Notes: a model not told the origin generated them from the letters alone. A DNA stretch of 52,875 nt from an uncultured Clostridia bacterium (GCA_944381095.1 CALWJW010000003.1:1-52875); one strand, 5' to 3'; positions 18,926 through 29,927 are shown, numbered from the stretch's first letter. Made by a program: numbers and translations.

Positions 18926-19697
18926 CTCTGTAATTCTTCTCTACCCTCTTTTGTGTTACAACTGATCCTTTCTGAAAGAAGAGAAATCATTTTAAAAAAA
19001 TGATCTTCTCATATAAATCGACTATATTTCTAAATCGGTATTTCAGCAACAGTAATTGCCGTTCTGTTTTTTATCACACCCGACCGAGAATTTGCATAGT
19101 ATTTTCCGGAAATTGTTTAGCTCTTTTTTATTGGCTGAAAACGTTACATCTCAGTTATCAAATAAATACAACACCGTTTATTTTTTATCTGTTTAATGCA
19201 TGCATAAATAATGTCGGAATGTACTGATACGGTGCATTACATTCAGAAAGCATTTTTGACAGTATATGAAAATTAGCAGCGACAAAAGATTTTCGGCAGT
19301 ATTAAAAACTATCGTGCAAGTCTTAATTCAGTCATTTCAGCAATTTTGCAAATAATCAAATTACGCTCTCAGCAGTTGTCTTGCAATATATTTTTTCACC
19401 GGAAATATACTTTTGTGATGGACTATTAACATTTAAGCTTTCCGAAATGTTTTTTGCGTCATGTATGAAATACGACATTATTTACTGACATAACGCTAAA
19501 CGTTTTTGTCCATTCTGATTTACAATTCGGTTATGATTGTCGCAGCAGATGAAATCTTATTTTTTGCCATAAATTTTATTTATAGTTAAATATTAAAAAC
19601 TATAATTTGTTTATAATGTGTTCTTTGCATTGGATTGCGCAAGATTTGATCTGCTTTGCTTATGCCTGAGCTGAAAAATCCCGTTTACCCGATTACT

Positions 19698-21566
19698 TCA
19701 TTTTAATTTCAGGGTACGCATAGAATTGAGTACGGCTATAACCATTACTCCGACATCTGCAAACGTAGCTTCCCAAAGACTCGTTTTCCCAAACGCTCCG
19801 AGAACCAGAAAGAAAAGTTTGATAACCAGCGCAAACACTATGTTCTCAATTACGATTCGCTTTGTTTTTTTCGCTATTCTTAGTGCTGATACGATTTTCT
19901 GTGGATTATCGTCCATAAGAACCACGTCAGCGGCTTCTATCGCCGCGTCGCTTCCCATTGCACCCATAGAAATTCCGATATCCGCCATTCCGAGAACCGG
20001 TGCGTCGTTTATGCCGTCACCCACGTAAACAAGTTTCTTACCGGAAGGCTTAGAAGACAATTCCTTTTTCAGCTCATCCACTTTATCAGCCGGCAAAAGT
20101 TCTCCGGCAGCCCTGTCTATGGAAAGCGCCTTTGCGGTTTTATCCACACAACTCTTGCGGTCACCGCTGAGCATGACTGTCTTTTTTATTCCAAGGTCTT
20201 TCAGCCTTCTGATAGCGTCGCCTGCCTCCTCTTTTATTTCGTCCTCAACTTCAAAATATCCCAGTAGCTTTTTGTCGCTACCGACGTAAATTATTCCCGT
20301 ATCTCCCTCTGCTTCGTCAAAATCAATTTGCAATTTTTTCAATAATTTGGCGTTGCCTGCAAAGCAACATTTTCCGTTAATATCCGCTGTAACTCCCATC
20401 CCCGCAGTTTCATTTACATTAACAGCAACATAACCATTGTCCGTAACATATTTTTTGCAGTATTCAGTTACTGCCATGGCGATCGGATGGTTCGAGCCTT
20501 TTTCAAGAGCGTATGCTGTACGGCAGATTTCGTCGTTTGCCGTTTCAGCTTTGCTCATCACTTTCAAGGCGCTCACTTTGAATTTACCTTTGGTCAGTGT
20601 ACCTGTCTTATCAAATACCACATGAGTCACGTCAGCAAGCGATTCCAGATATACCGAGCCCTTTATGAGAATTCCGTTTCGTGAAGCCGCTCCAATTCCT
20701 CCAAAATACGAAAGAGGAACAGAAAGCACCAGTGCGCACGGACACGATATGACGAGAAAAACCAATGCCCTGCTCAGCCAAACTACCGGGTCCTTCGTTA
20801 CAATTGATGGTATTAAAAACAAAAGCAACGCTGATATCACCACGACAGGAGTATACACTGCAGAAAACCTTGTGATCAGTCTGTCGGTTTTCGCCTTGGA
20901 CTCAAATGCGTTCTCTACCAGATCGAGTATTTTCTTGACTGTGGAATCCTTATATTCCGACGAAACTTTGATTTTTATGACGCCGCCCATACATATTGCC
21001 CCGCCGCTTACTTTGTCCCCCGGCTCAGCATATACCGGTATACTTTCTCCGGTTAATTTTGAGTAGTCAAGCTCGCTTTCGCCTTCTGTGATTTCACCGT
21101 CAAGCGGAATTTTTTCGCCGGGGCGCACAACGATCATTTCACCGACCATTATTTCCTCAGGCGCAACCTCGTTTTCAGTTCCGTCTCTTATAACCCTTGC
21201 CTTGTCCGGTTTTATATCCATAAGCGCAGCTATTGAACTACGGCTCTTTCCGACAGCGATACTCTGGAACAGTTCTCCTGTCTGATAGAACAGCATCACA
21301 AAAACTGCCTCGGGAAGCTCTCCGATTCCGAAAGCTCCGAACGTTGCTATGCACATCAGAAAATTTTCATCGAACGGATGACCACCGGTTATACCGACAA
21401 TAGCCTTGAAGATGATATCATATCCAACAGTCAGATAAGGAATAAGATATAATGCGTATTTAAGGTATGTGTTCAGACCGACAGTCAAGTCGACCGCGAA
21501 TATTGCCGCAAACATCAGTGCAGATGCGGAGATTCTGAACAACAACCGCTTATGTCTGATTTTCAT
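19698..21566 (-). CDS. Zn/Cd/Pb-exporting P1B-type ATPase
   Basis: 622 residues. The metal-binding CPC motif sits in SCPCALV, the phosphorylated Asp319 in DKTGTLT, the P1B His in GSNHPIA and the hinge in GDGINDAP. The last two membrane segments contain the Lys (IKLFF) and Asp (FADVGVM) that mark the PIB-2 group, which exports Zn2+, Cd2+ and Pb2+. The N-terminal metal-binding domain typical of CadA/ZntA is missing and is encoded as a separate protein just upstream; the genes overlap by 4 bases (ATGA), implying translational coupling. The upstream ArsR gene encodes the likely repressor. Confidence 0.93.
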   Translation of the reverse strand: MKIRHKRLLFRISASALMFAAIFAVDLTVGLNTYLKYALYLIPYLTVGYDIIFKAIVGITGGHPFDENFLMCIATFGAFGIGELPEAVFVMLFYQTGELFQSIAVGKSRSSIAALMDIKPDKARVIRDGTENEVAPEEIMVGEMIVVRPGEKIPLDGEITEGESELDYSKLTGESIPVYAEPGDKVSGGAICMGGVIKIKVSSEYKDSTVKKILDLVENAFESKAKTDRLITRFSAVYTPVVVISALLLFLIPSIVTKDPVVWLSRALVFLVISCPCALVLSVPLSYFGGIGAASRNGILIKGSVYLESLADVTHVVFDKTGTLTKGKFKVSALKVMSKAETANDEICRTAYALEKGSNHPIAMAVTEYCKKYVTDNGYVAVNVNETAGMGVTADINGKCCFAGNAKLLKKLQIDFDEAEGDTGIIYVGSDKKLLGYFEVEDEIKEEAGDAIRRLKDLGIKKTVMLSGDRKSCVDKTAKALSIDRAAGELLPADKVDELKKELSSKPSGKKLVYVGDGINDAPVLGMADIGISMGAMGSDAAIEAADVVLMDDNPQKIVSALRIAKKTKRIVIENIVFALVIKLFFLVLGAFGKTSLWEATFADVGVMVIAVLNSMRTLKLK

Positions 21567-21784
21567 AATTTTTTAAGTCCGGAATCAGGACTGACCTTTC
21601 TGCAGATTTCCTTCACTTTTTCAAATATTTCATCATAAAGGCTTTCATCGCATTCAAACGAAAGTTTTTCCGAAAAAAAGCTTACGTTCACATTATCAAT
21701 TCCTTTTATTCCGGACACTGCCTTTTCGATTTTTGACGCGCAGTGCGCACAGTCGACATTTTCAAGTTTGCATACATATTTCAT
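21563..21784 (-). CDS. Free-standing heavy-metal-associated (HMA) domain protein
   Basis: 73 residues, a single ferredoxin-like HMA domain. The metal site is VDCAHCASK (Cys12 and Cys15, a CxxC motif), and the IEKAV and VNVSF strands fit the family. It is probably a metal chaperone delivering ions to the adjacent ATPase, whose own N-terminal HMA domain is absent. An AGGGAG site precedes the ATG and the stop overlaps the ATPase start. Given the ATPase type, the cargo is more likely zinc or cadmium than copper; this is inference. Confidence 0.9.
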   Translation of the reverse strand: MKYVCKLENVDCAHCASKIEKAVSGIKGIDNVNVSFFSEKLSFECDESLYDEIFEKVKEICRKVSPDSGLKKL

Positions 21785-21836
21785 TTTAAAATCTCCCTTG
21801 CTCCTTTTCGAATATTAAATGTAATTCTATTTACAG

Positions 21837-22424
21837 TCATTCAAGCACATGTTCCATAGCTTGACTGAGCATTGTCCTGACATGATCGTCAGCAAGCCGA
21901 TATATGACGGTCTTTCCTGCCCTTTTCGAGGAAACCAGACTGCTTTGCCTGAGTATTCTCAGTTGATGAGAAACTGCCGAACTTGACATTTCTACCTCAT
22001 TGGCAATTTGTTGTACCCGCAGCTCGCTGTGCATAAGCGAATACAGTATTTTCAGTCTTGTTACATCTCCGAACACCTTGAAGAGCTCGGATACACCGGC
22101 AAGTGTTTCTGCCTCGGGCATAGCCTCTTGGGTTCCGCATGTCACTATTGCACAATTATGCTCCTGTCTTATGCCCTCATCCGTGACAATATCTGTTGCA
22201 TTCCCATTGCGTCTGCGGTAAACACTTCTGCTGTTTTCTTTAACTGACTCAGTTATTTTTCCCGGTTTGTTTCCGGTTATTTTTTCAGGCGTTTGTTCAT
22301 TCTGTAACTTCTGTAATTCCGTGTCACTGTGAATCTTATATCCTTTTCCGGCGGTAAACGCGGTCTTCTCGGTTACTTCTGTCTCAATATTTTTAAGCTG
22401 TTGTAAAACGGTATTTTTTTTCAT
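21837..22424 (-). CDS. ArsR/SmtB-family metal-responsive repressor with N-terminal extension
   Basis: 195 residues. The winged helix occupies about residues 105-195 (VFGDVTRLKILYSL, the recognition helix SSSAVSHQLRIL, wing KRAGKTVIYRL). The last helix reads DDHVRTMLSQAMEH, with Asp, His, His and Glu spaced like the alpha-5 zinc site of CzrA/SmtB, while the alpha-3 cysteines of CadC (ELCVCD) are absent (ELRVQQ). This suggests a zinc sensor. About 100 residues precede the domain, unlike typical 100-120-residue members; the extension is polar and probably disordered. The start is supported by AAAGGAGG 8 bases upstream. First gene of the metal-efflux operon. Confidence 0.9.
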   Translation of the reverse strand: MKKNTVLQQLKNIETEVTEKTAFTAGKGYKIHSDTELQKLQNEQTPEKITGNKPGKITESVKENSRSVYRRRNGNATDIVTDEGIRQEHNCAIVTCGTQEAMPEAETLAGVSELFKVFGDVTRLKILYSLMHSELRVQQIANEVEMSSSAVSHQLRILRQSSLVSSKRAGKTVIYRLADDHVRTMLSQAMEHVLE

Positions 22425-22450
22425 ATATTTAACCTCCTTTCCGACCTATC

Positions 22451-22474
22451 ACATGAATATGTGTTCATATGTTC
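22451..22474 (-). promoter_or_regulatory. Probable ArsR operator
   Basis: An imperfect palindrome with core ATGAATATGTGTTCAT and further TATGTTC on one side, resembling the TGAAnnnnnnTTCA operators of ArsR/SmtB proteins. It lies directly downstream of the -10 element, where a bound repressor would block initiation. Confidence 0.7.
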
Positions 22475-22503
22475 AATATATCACACATCGATAATTTTGT
22501 CAA
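22475..22503 (-). promoter_or_regulatory. Sigma-A promoter of the metal-efflux operon
   Basis: On the minus strand, consensus TTGACA (22498-22503), 17-base spacer and TATATT (22475-22480), about 50 bases before the arsR-type gene and abutting its operator. Confidence 0.87.
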
Positions 22504-22603
22504 GTGTTTTTTCAGCTTTTTCTTGACGTCAGATCAAATATGACATGTTAAAATCGCTTTTTAATACATTTGTTAATTAAATGTGAAATATTTTCAAAAC
22601 CTA

Positions 22604-22631
22604 TTGCATTTTTCTTTTTCGAGTGTACAAT
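22604..22631 (+). promoter_or_regulatory. Sigma-A promoter of groESL
   Basis: TTGCAT (22604-22609), 16-base spacer and TACAAT (22626-22631), directly before the CIRCE operator. Confidence 0.8.
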
Positions 22632-22642
22632 AACAAATAGTG

Positions 22643-22669
22643 TTAGCACTTAGTATATCTGAGTGCTAA
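22643..22669 (+). promoter_or_regulatory. CIRCE operator (HrcA binding site)
   Basis: TTAGCACTT, 9 bases, GAGTGCTAA; only the last base of the left arm differs from the canonical TTAGCACTC-N9-GAGTGCTAA. It lies at the expected transcript start of groESL, so HrcA repression with heat induction is expected. hrcA is not in the window. Confidence 0.95.
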
Positions 22670-22676
22670 AAATTAA

Positions 22677-22982
<306 letters not shown>

Positions 22983-22985
22983 TGA

Positions 22986-24656
<1,671 letters not shown>

Positions 24657-24907
24657 TAGATCCGCCCTGATTGCGCGGCGGCTCCGGAAACTGTATTATC
24701 ACACAAATTTCAGGTGACATAACACATTTTGAGATTTTTCGAATGCTGACACTTCGTTTTTATGTTGTTTGATTCCGCCTTTGCTGGTTACAATATGAAA
24801 TCGTGATAGTCACGTCGGCAAATTTCACTCAATAACAGCTTATTTTCCTACTTTTCCCGGAATGTCGATTCCACCTGCTGATAAACTACTGAATTTATTT
24901 TGAATTG

Positions 24908-24940
24908 AAAACGGCTTACGAATCTGCGTAGGCCGTTTTT
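24908..24940 (+). terminator. Probable groESL terminator
   Basis: Hairpin with arms AAAACGGC-TTACG and CGTA-GGCCGTTTT, followed by a T run, about 250 bases after groEL. Confidence 0.75.
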
Positions 24941-25317
24941 GTTTGCTCTCCTGAATATTTCAGTGCTGTTAATGTAATTTTCAGCGGGCATGACGTCCGT
25001 CATTTTTTTCAGAAAATGTTTTCTGCTTTGCTGATTTGTTACATTCTAATATATATGGTAGTACTTTTGTGTAATAAAAAACTACTTTTATTTTACTTTG
25101 ATTTGTCATATACGAAATTTTTACATCAGTACGACTCCAATACTCTCCTTACTTACTTTTTGTATTTACAAAAACATTTCCGGTATTTGTTCAGTCAGAA
25201 TCAAATACTTCTTCGTTTGTTTACTACCCGTATTGAATCCCGTTTTGTAAGCCTCAATGCAAACATCTTACTCAGCATGTTTAACTGATATAATTTTTCA
25301 ACCTTCCGATTTTTCTA

Positions 25318-25346
25318 TTGACAAATAACGTTTTACATGGTAGAAT
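25318..25346 (+). promoter_or_regulatory. Sigma-A promoter of the MFS transporter
   Basis: Consensus TTGACA (25318-25323), 17-base spacer and TAGAAT (25341-25346), 36 bases before the start codon. Confidence 0.87.
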
Positions 25347-25381
25347 TGTCAAACTGATACTGTAATCAGAGGTGATAAACT

Positions 25382-26671
25382 TTGACGGTAAAAGGAAAAC
25401 GCATCAATCAGTATTTTCTTAATCGCTGCCTTTACATAACAGAAGCTTTACTTGAATACCTGATTTCTCTTACAATCGCAGGTGCATTTATTGCCCGCCT
25501 CTCCTCTTATATCGGTTTGCCGGACGAAATAACCGGTATTATCACCGGTATGACATCGCTTGGAGTAGCATTTCAGTTTCTGGCGATATACATCAGAATC
25601 AAATCGGTTAAACCCACTGTCATTGCAGTACACGTCTTTAACCAGTCTCTTTTCTGTCTTCTTTATCTTATTCCTTTTTTCAACATTTCTGTTCTTGCAA
25701 AAACTATAATATTCGTAACTGCACTGGCTGTCGGTCTGGCAATCTCAAATGTTATTGCCCCGGTCAAGCTTAACTGGTATATGAAATCGGTTGATACCAG
25801 GTGCAGAGGTGTTTTTACGGCAAAAAAAGAAATAGTATCATTAATAGGCGGGATGATCTACACTACCGTTCTCGGAATTCTCATTGACCGATTTGATTCA
25901 GACGGCATGACCTTACGCTCATTTATTGCCTGCGCCACTGCAATATTCGCCGCTATGGCTCTCCATACCTTAACCTTGATTTTTTCAAAGGATGTTGATC
26001 CGAATAGTTGTGAAATTGCTATGGGAAACGAACCTGAGTTTCACATTGATCTTAAATATCTTCTTACAAACAAAAAAATATTGTCGGTAGTATTCATTTT
26101 TGTGCTTTGGTACATCTCAATTTATATGACAACACCTTTTTTCGGCACATATCAGATCAAAGAACTCGGTTTCTCTATGACATACATTTCGGTAATATCC
26201 GTTGTCTCAGGTATTACCCGGGCTTTGTTTTCGATTCCGATCGGAAAAATCGCTGACAAATACTCATTCAAGTTTATGTTGCTCCTTTCGTTCGGAATTC
26301 TTGCAGTTGCTTTTCTGTTCAGCACTTTCACTGTCCCTGAAAACGGCAAGATTTTCTTCATGATTTATTCGGTTTTGCTTGCGGTTTCCTACGCGGGAAT
26401 AGGCAGCGCCAGCTACAATCTGATTTATGAACAATTCGGAAGTGAAAATTCAGTTCCTATAATAGCATTCAGCAACGCCGTTTCCGGTACAGTCGGATTT
26501 CTTACAACTCTTGCTGTCAGCCCTCTGATAGCTTTGATTCAGCGTAACGGAAACGTTATTTTCGGTATTCCGCTTTATGCTCAGCAGTTGGTCTCCTTTA
26601 TTGCTTTCCTTATTACAGTCGCTGTAATATTCTACCTTAAATCAGCAGTAAGAACAGAAAAGCGGAGATAA
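25382..26671 (+). CDS. MFS-family membrane transporter
   Basis: 429 residues with about 12 hydrophobic segments in two groups of six, separated by a polar loop near residues 205-230. A GKIADKYSFK loop between segments in the second half is the MFS loop motif (GxxxDrxG/R type). No substrate-specific motif was recognised; it could export drugs or metabolites or import a sugar. Translation starts at TTG: GAGGTG sits 7 bases upstream and no in-frame ATG is near. It has its own promoter, and no terminator was found before the next gene. Confidence 0.85.
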   Translation: MTVKGKRINQYFLNRCLYITEALLEYLISLTIAGAFIARLSSYIGLPDEITGIITGMTSLGVAFQFLAIYIRIKSVKPTVIAVHVFNQSLFCLLYLIPFFNISVLAKTIIFVTALAVGLAISNVIAPVKLNWYMKSVDTRCRGVFTAKKEIVSLIGGMIYTTVLGILIDRFDSDGMTLRSFIACATAIFAAMALHTLTLIFSKDVDPNSCEIAMGNEPEFHIDLKYLLTNKKILSVVFIFVLWYISIYMTTPFFGTYQIKELGFSMTYISVISVVSGITRALFSIPIGKIADKYSFKFMLLLSFGILAVAFLFSTFTVPENGKIFFMIYSVLLAVSYAGIGSASYNLIYEQFGSENSVPIIAFSNAVSGTVGFLTTLAVSPLIALIQRNGNVIFGIPLYAQQLVSFIAFLITVAVIFYLKSAVRTEKRR

Positions 26672-26848
26672 TTTTTTAAACCGGCATAAAAATCCTGACA
26701 TTGATACAAAGCCGATCCGGTTATACCGTCTGAAATTATTTGCGGCAGATACACAATGTTAAGTTTAAAACGCTTTTCAGTGAATCATTTCGAAATTATA
26801 ATTTACTGACGTAACGGTATCGCCTCTCGATACCTTATTACAGTTCTC

Positions 26849-26877
26849 TTGACATGTTTTAAAAAAAAATATATATA
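26849..26877 (+). promoter_or_regulatory. Probable promoter of the esterase gene
   Basis: TTGACA (26849-26854), an A-rich 17-base spacer and TATATA (26872-26877). Only 18 bases separate it from the start codon, so the leader would be very short. Confidence 0.65.
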
Positions 26878-26895
26878 TCCAGAAAGGACAAAATC

Positions 26896-27687
26896 ATGAG
26901 TAACGAAAAAGAATTTTTACTGTGGGAAGATAAAGTTCCCGGTTACATCGGCGGAGAAATTCCCAAAATAACCTACTATCCGAGTAAAAACAAAAAGGGG
27001 GACGGCGCAGTGGTAATATTCCCCGGAGGCGGTTACGCTATGAGAGCCGACCATGAAGGAAAAGGTTATGCAAAATATCTCTGCAATAACGGCATTGACT
27101 GCTTTGTAGTAGATTACAGAGTCAGCCCGAACCGTTTTCCTTATCCTCTGCTGGACGCCAGGAGAGCTGTAAGATTTGTACGCGCAAACGCCGGAAAATT
27201 CGGCGTAAACAAAAACAAAATAGCGGTCATGGGCTCATCTGCCGGAGGACATCTCGCCGCTCTTCTGTCAACATACAAACTGCCTGTTGAAGGAGAATCA
27301 GCTGACAACATAGATTCAAATGACTTTATGCCAAATCTGCAAATACTCTGTTATCCCGTTATTGACATAGAGGGTCACCGCGGTTCTTTTGTCAATCTCC
27401 TCGGTGACAATGCCGACGAGCTTGCCGACACAGTCACACCCTATTTGCTGTGTGACAAAAATACGCCTCCGGTTTTTCTTTGGCACACTTCCTGTGATCC
27501 CGCTGTGAATGTCATCAATTCTTACAGATACGCTATCGCTTTGCGCAAACTTTCAGTTCAGGTTGAAATGCATATTTACCCAGAAGGCGGTCACGGCCTC
27601 GGACTTGCCGAATCCACACCGTTTATTTCAGGATGGTCCGCAAGACTTTGCGAATTTCTGAGACACTACGGTTACATTAGCGAATAG
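26896..27687 (+). CDS. Alpha/beta-hydrolase (esterase/lipase, acetyl-xylan-esterase-like)
   Basis: 263 residues, no signal peptide. The oxyanion loop is FPGGGY, the nucleophile elbow is GSSAGG, the acid is probably the Asp of HTSCDPAV and the base the His of EGGHGLG near the C-terminus. It resembles the BD-FAE and carbohydrate-esterase relatives that remove acetyl or feruloyl groups from plant oligosaccharides. An AGAAAGGA site precedes the ATG. The stop is TAG. Specificity is inferred only from family resemblance. Confidence 0.88.
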   Translation: MSNEKEFLLWEDKVPGYIGGEIPKITYYPSKNKKGDGAVVIFPGGGYAMRADHEGKGYAKYLCNNGIDCFVVDYRVSPNRFPYPLLDARRAVRFVRANAGKFGVNKNKIAVMGSSAGGHLAALLSTYKLPVEGESADNIDSNDFMPNLQILCYPVIDIEGHRGSFVNLLGDNADELADTVTPYLLCDKNTPPVFLWHTSCDPAVNVINSYRYAIALRKLSVQVEMHIYPEGGHGLGLAESTPFISGWSARLCEFLRHYGYISE

Positions 27688-27747
27688 TTAAATATTTTTT
27701 AACAACTGCATCAAAACAATCGGTTTCAGTCACTTTTTTGCTATTTT

Positions 27748-27791
27748 CAGGTCATTGCCACAAAAGAATGATACTGTTTTTCGCTGAGATT
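27748..27791 (+). repeat. Imperfect direct repeat, left copy, flanking MITE copy 1
   Basis: Contains CACAAAAG and ACTGTTTTTC blocks and ends TGAGAT. About 32 of 41 positions match the copy at 28004-28046, on the other side of the 181-bp element. Confidence 0.6.
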
Positions 27792-27796
27792 ACATA

Positions 27797-27977
27797 TTAA
27801 GGCAACACCGCACAATTCTGACTGCGCAAATCTGCCGTCAGATTTTTCGTCAAACAAACCAAATTGACGCAGGCAATAGTGGATCTATTGACAAGGAGAT
27901 TTGTGCAGTTTGGCGAAAAAGATGCAAAAAGTTGTGCGGTCAAGGCGCGAGCCGTGAATTGCGCGGTGGTGCCTTAA
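27797..27977. mobile_element. 181-bp MITE-like element, copy 1
   Basis: Bounded by TTAA on both sides with imperfect terminal inverted repeats (GGCAACACCGCACAATT against GGCACCACCGCGCAATT when the right end is reversed, 15 of 17). The interior has further complementary segments (CGTCAA-N10-TTGACG; GCGCAAATCT with AGATTTGTGC). No transposase is encoded. It appears base-for-base identical to the copy at 49959-50139. TTAA could be the duplicated target or part of the ends. Confidence 0.88.
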
Positions 27978-28003
27978 ATTTAACACCGACTTTCCGACAT
28001 TCT

Positions 28004-28046
28004 TACGTCACTGTCACAAAAGTATAGCACTGTTTTTCTTTGAGAT
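28004..28046 (+). repeat. Imperfect direct repeat, right copy, flanking MITE copy 1
   Basis: Partner of 27748-27791 with the same CACAAAAG and ACTGTTTTTC blocks; the pair brackets the MITE. Confidence 0.6.
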
Positions 28047-28106
28047 ATCGTTATCAAAATTACTCATGACAGTGGACCGGAACAAGCAAGATCATCCAAA
28101 TAAATA

Positions 28107-28168
28107 CAGCCGTCTTTTAATGGGAATTACAGGCTTTTGACCATACCCATAAAGACGGCTGCTTTTTT
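28107..28168. terminator. Bidirectional terminator, phoR side
   Basis: Arms CAGCCGTCTTT and AAAGACGGCTG, extended by ATGGG / CCCAT, with a T6 tail on the plus strand and an AT-rich tail on the minus strand. It can end the pst-pho operon. Confidence 0.85.
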
Positions 28169-28224
28169 ACTTTGTTTTTATTTATTCACTAAAATAATGC
28201 CATATTCCAAAGCCGTTAAAACAG

Positions 28225-29904
28225 TTAAAAATCAGACTGTTCACCCGACTTTTCCCCGAAAATAACGGTTACTGTGGTTCCCTCACCTTCCTTGCTTTCC
28301 AATTTTACCACAGCTCCGGTTAACCTTGCCGCATGTTTTACTATTGACAGTCCGAGTCCGGTTCCCCCGATTTCCCTCGAACGGTTTTTATCCACCCGGT
28401 AAAATCTTTCAAAAACACGCTCAATGTCTTTTTCCGGAATGCCTATTCCGGTATCACTGACTTCAAGAATAGTTTTTTTCGCTTGGTTTTTAAGCTTGAC
28501 TATTACTCTGCCGTTTTCTTTGTTGTATTTGATAGCGTTATCACAAAGATTATATACTATATCAAAAATAAGCCTTCTGTTTCCGTGAACGAAGCGCTCC
28601 TCTCCGCTGACAACAAATTCTATGCCCTTTTCTTTTGCCGGACGCTCAAGAATCTTTTGTACTTCCTTTGAAACCTCAAATAAGTCAACAAGCTCAGAAT
28701 CATCTCCTTTACGGCCGTCGTCAAGCTCGGACAATTTAATTATGTCGTTCACAAGTGTTATCAGCCTCTGCGCCTCATCGTATATAACTGCCGAAAATTC
28801 TTTTACATCCTTCGCTCCGACAGTTCCGCTTTTCATGAGCTCGGCAAAACCGGATATAGAAGTCAGCGGCGTTTTCAGCTCATGCGAAACGTTCGCTGTA
28901 AACTCCCTTCTTAACTGTTCTCTTTCCTCTGTCTCGGTAACATCTATCAGTATTATTACCGCGCCTACGCTACCGGTGGATTCAGTTGAAGGACTTCCGA
29001 TAACTCGACATATTCCCTTTCCGGTCCTCATCAGTTCATCGCTCATTTCTCCCATAAGCGCTTTTTCTACCGCGTTTCTGAAAACTCCGCTTCTGTTGAG
29101 TGTGTAAACAGAAGAATTTTCAGTCGGTTCTTTGCTTTCAAGCAATGTGAGTGCCGCCGGATTATAAAATATGATTTTCTTATTGCTGTCGGCTATTATT
29201 ATGCCTTCCTCCATATTATCGGTTATCAGCGAAAACTCTTTTTCTTTTTGTTGTGCCTGTTCTATCTGATTTTTCAGTAATCTTTTCTGTTTACCGAGAT
29301 TATAAACCAACGGAGAAATTTCATCGTAAACGTCACTTGCCTCAGGGTTTTCGGGATCTATACAGTTTATCGGCTTTACAATACTGTCAGTTGCCCTGTG
29401 TGCCAGCAGCGCCGCCGCTATCACTGTAAGAATCGCCGTCGAAACCAATGGCGGCAAGCTTTCCTTTACCAGTTTATATACTATACTTTCGGTTACGGCA
29501 AGTCGCATTATATTGCCGTTTTCCATTAACTTTGCGTAATATATTGTCTTAATAGAAAGTGTGGGAGAAAGTCTTGTGCTGAATCCGTAACCTTTTTCAA
29601 GTGCCGACTTCACCTCTTCCCTTTCGAGATGATTCTCCATAGCTTCGCTGTCGGCACGGTTATCGTAGATTACCGTACCGTCCGTGGATATTACAGTTAT
29701 CCTTTTATTTACATCCTTAACGCCGTCCAGAAAAACTTTACCTTCCGTACCGTATCCGTATATCAGATAATCCGTCTCTGTCTGCATTTCCGTCATCAGC
29801 TGCTTTTCATATGCCCGTGTCATTATTCCGGACAGAAACAGCATTGTCACCGCGAGCACTGCAAACGACACAAGACATATTGCGCGGAATATCTTTCTGC
29901 TCAT
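28225..29904 (-). CDS. phoR: Phosphate-regulon sensor histidine kinase
   Basis: 559 residues. Membrane segments lie at about 8-28 and 150-170 with a sensor domain of about 120 residues outside the cell. A PAS domain (about 220-325) precedes the dimerisation helix with phospho-acceptor His341 (NVSHELKTPL), then the ATPase domain: N box NLCDNAIKYN, G1 DTGIGIP, F box ERFYRVDK and G2 GGTGLGLSIV. It phosphorylates the response regulator encoded just upstream when phosphate is limiting. The start at 29904 has GGAAGGTGG ahead of it; an ATG at 29931 overlapping the phoP stop is the alternative. Last gene of the pst-pho operon. Confidence 0.92.
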   Translation of the reverse strand: MSRKIFRAICLVSFAVLAVTMLFLSGIMTRAYEKQLMTEMQTETDYLIYGYGTEGKVFLDGVKDVNKRITVISTDGTVIYDNRADSEAMENHLEREEVKSALEKGYGFSTRLSPTLSIKTIYYAKLMENGNIMRLAVTESIVYKLVKESLPPLVSTAILTVIAAALLAHRATDSIVKPINCIDPENPEASDVYDEISPLVYNLGKQKRLLKNQIEQAQQKEKEFSLITDNMEEGIIIADSNKKIIFYNPAALTLLESKEPTENSSVYTLNRSGVFRNAVEKALMGEMSDELMRTGKGICRVIGSPSTESTGSVGAVIILIDVTETEEREQLRREFTANVSHELKTPLTSISGFAELMKSGTVGAKDVKEFSAVIYDEAQRLITLVNDIIKLSELDDGRKGDDSELVDLFEVSKEVQKILERPAKEKGIEFVVSGEERFVHGNRRLIFDIVYNLCDNAIKYNKENGRVIVKLKNQAKKTILEVSDTGIGIPEKDIERVFERFYRVDKNRSREIGGTGLGLSIVKHAARLTGAVVKLESKEGEGTTVTVIFGEKSGEQSDF

Positions 29905-29927
29905 AATTTCCACCTTCCGTATACCGG

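Larger units (their letters stand above)
18553..19697. other. 1.1-kb AT-rich non-coding region
   Basis: Apart from the two hairpins and the 77-bp repeat array near ftsZ, nothing coding is convincing: the short frames present lack ribosome sites and family resemblance. The stretch from about 18930 to 19690 is AT-rich and holds no tRNA, rRNA or clear promoter that could be recognised by eye. Confidence 0.6.
24657..25381. other. 725-bp non-coding region between groEL and the MFS gene
   Basis: Holds the groESL terminator near 24908 and the MFS promoter at 25318. A 90-codon frame at 25016-25288 is Leu/Phe/Tyr-rich, lacks a ribosome site and looks like AT-rich noise. Nothing else is supported. Confidence 0.6.
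27688..28224. other. 537-bp non-coding region with a MITE and a terminator
   Basis: Between the convergent esterase and phoR genes. It contains the 181-bp element, the imperfect direct repeat around it and the shared terminator near 28107. No gene is supported. Confidence 0.8.

Noticed and set aside
19000-19227. A 75-codon frame in the ftsZ-ATPase gap
   Set aside because: No ribosome site, no recognisable family, and base composition like the surrounding non-coding DNA.
25016-25288. A 90-codon frame after groEL
   Set aside because: Composition reflects AT-rich DNA, with no ribosome site and no family resemblance; the real promoter of the next gene lies just after it.
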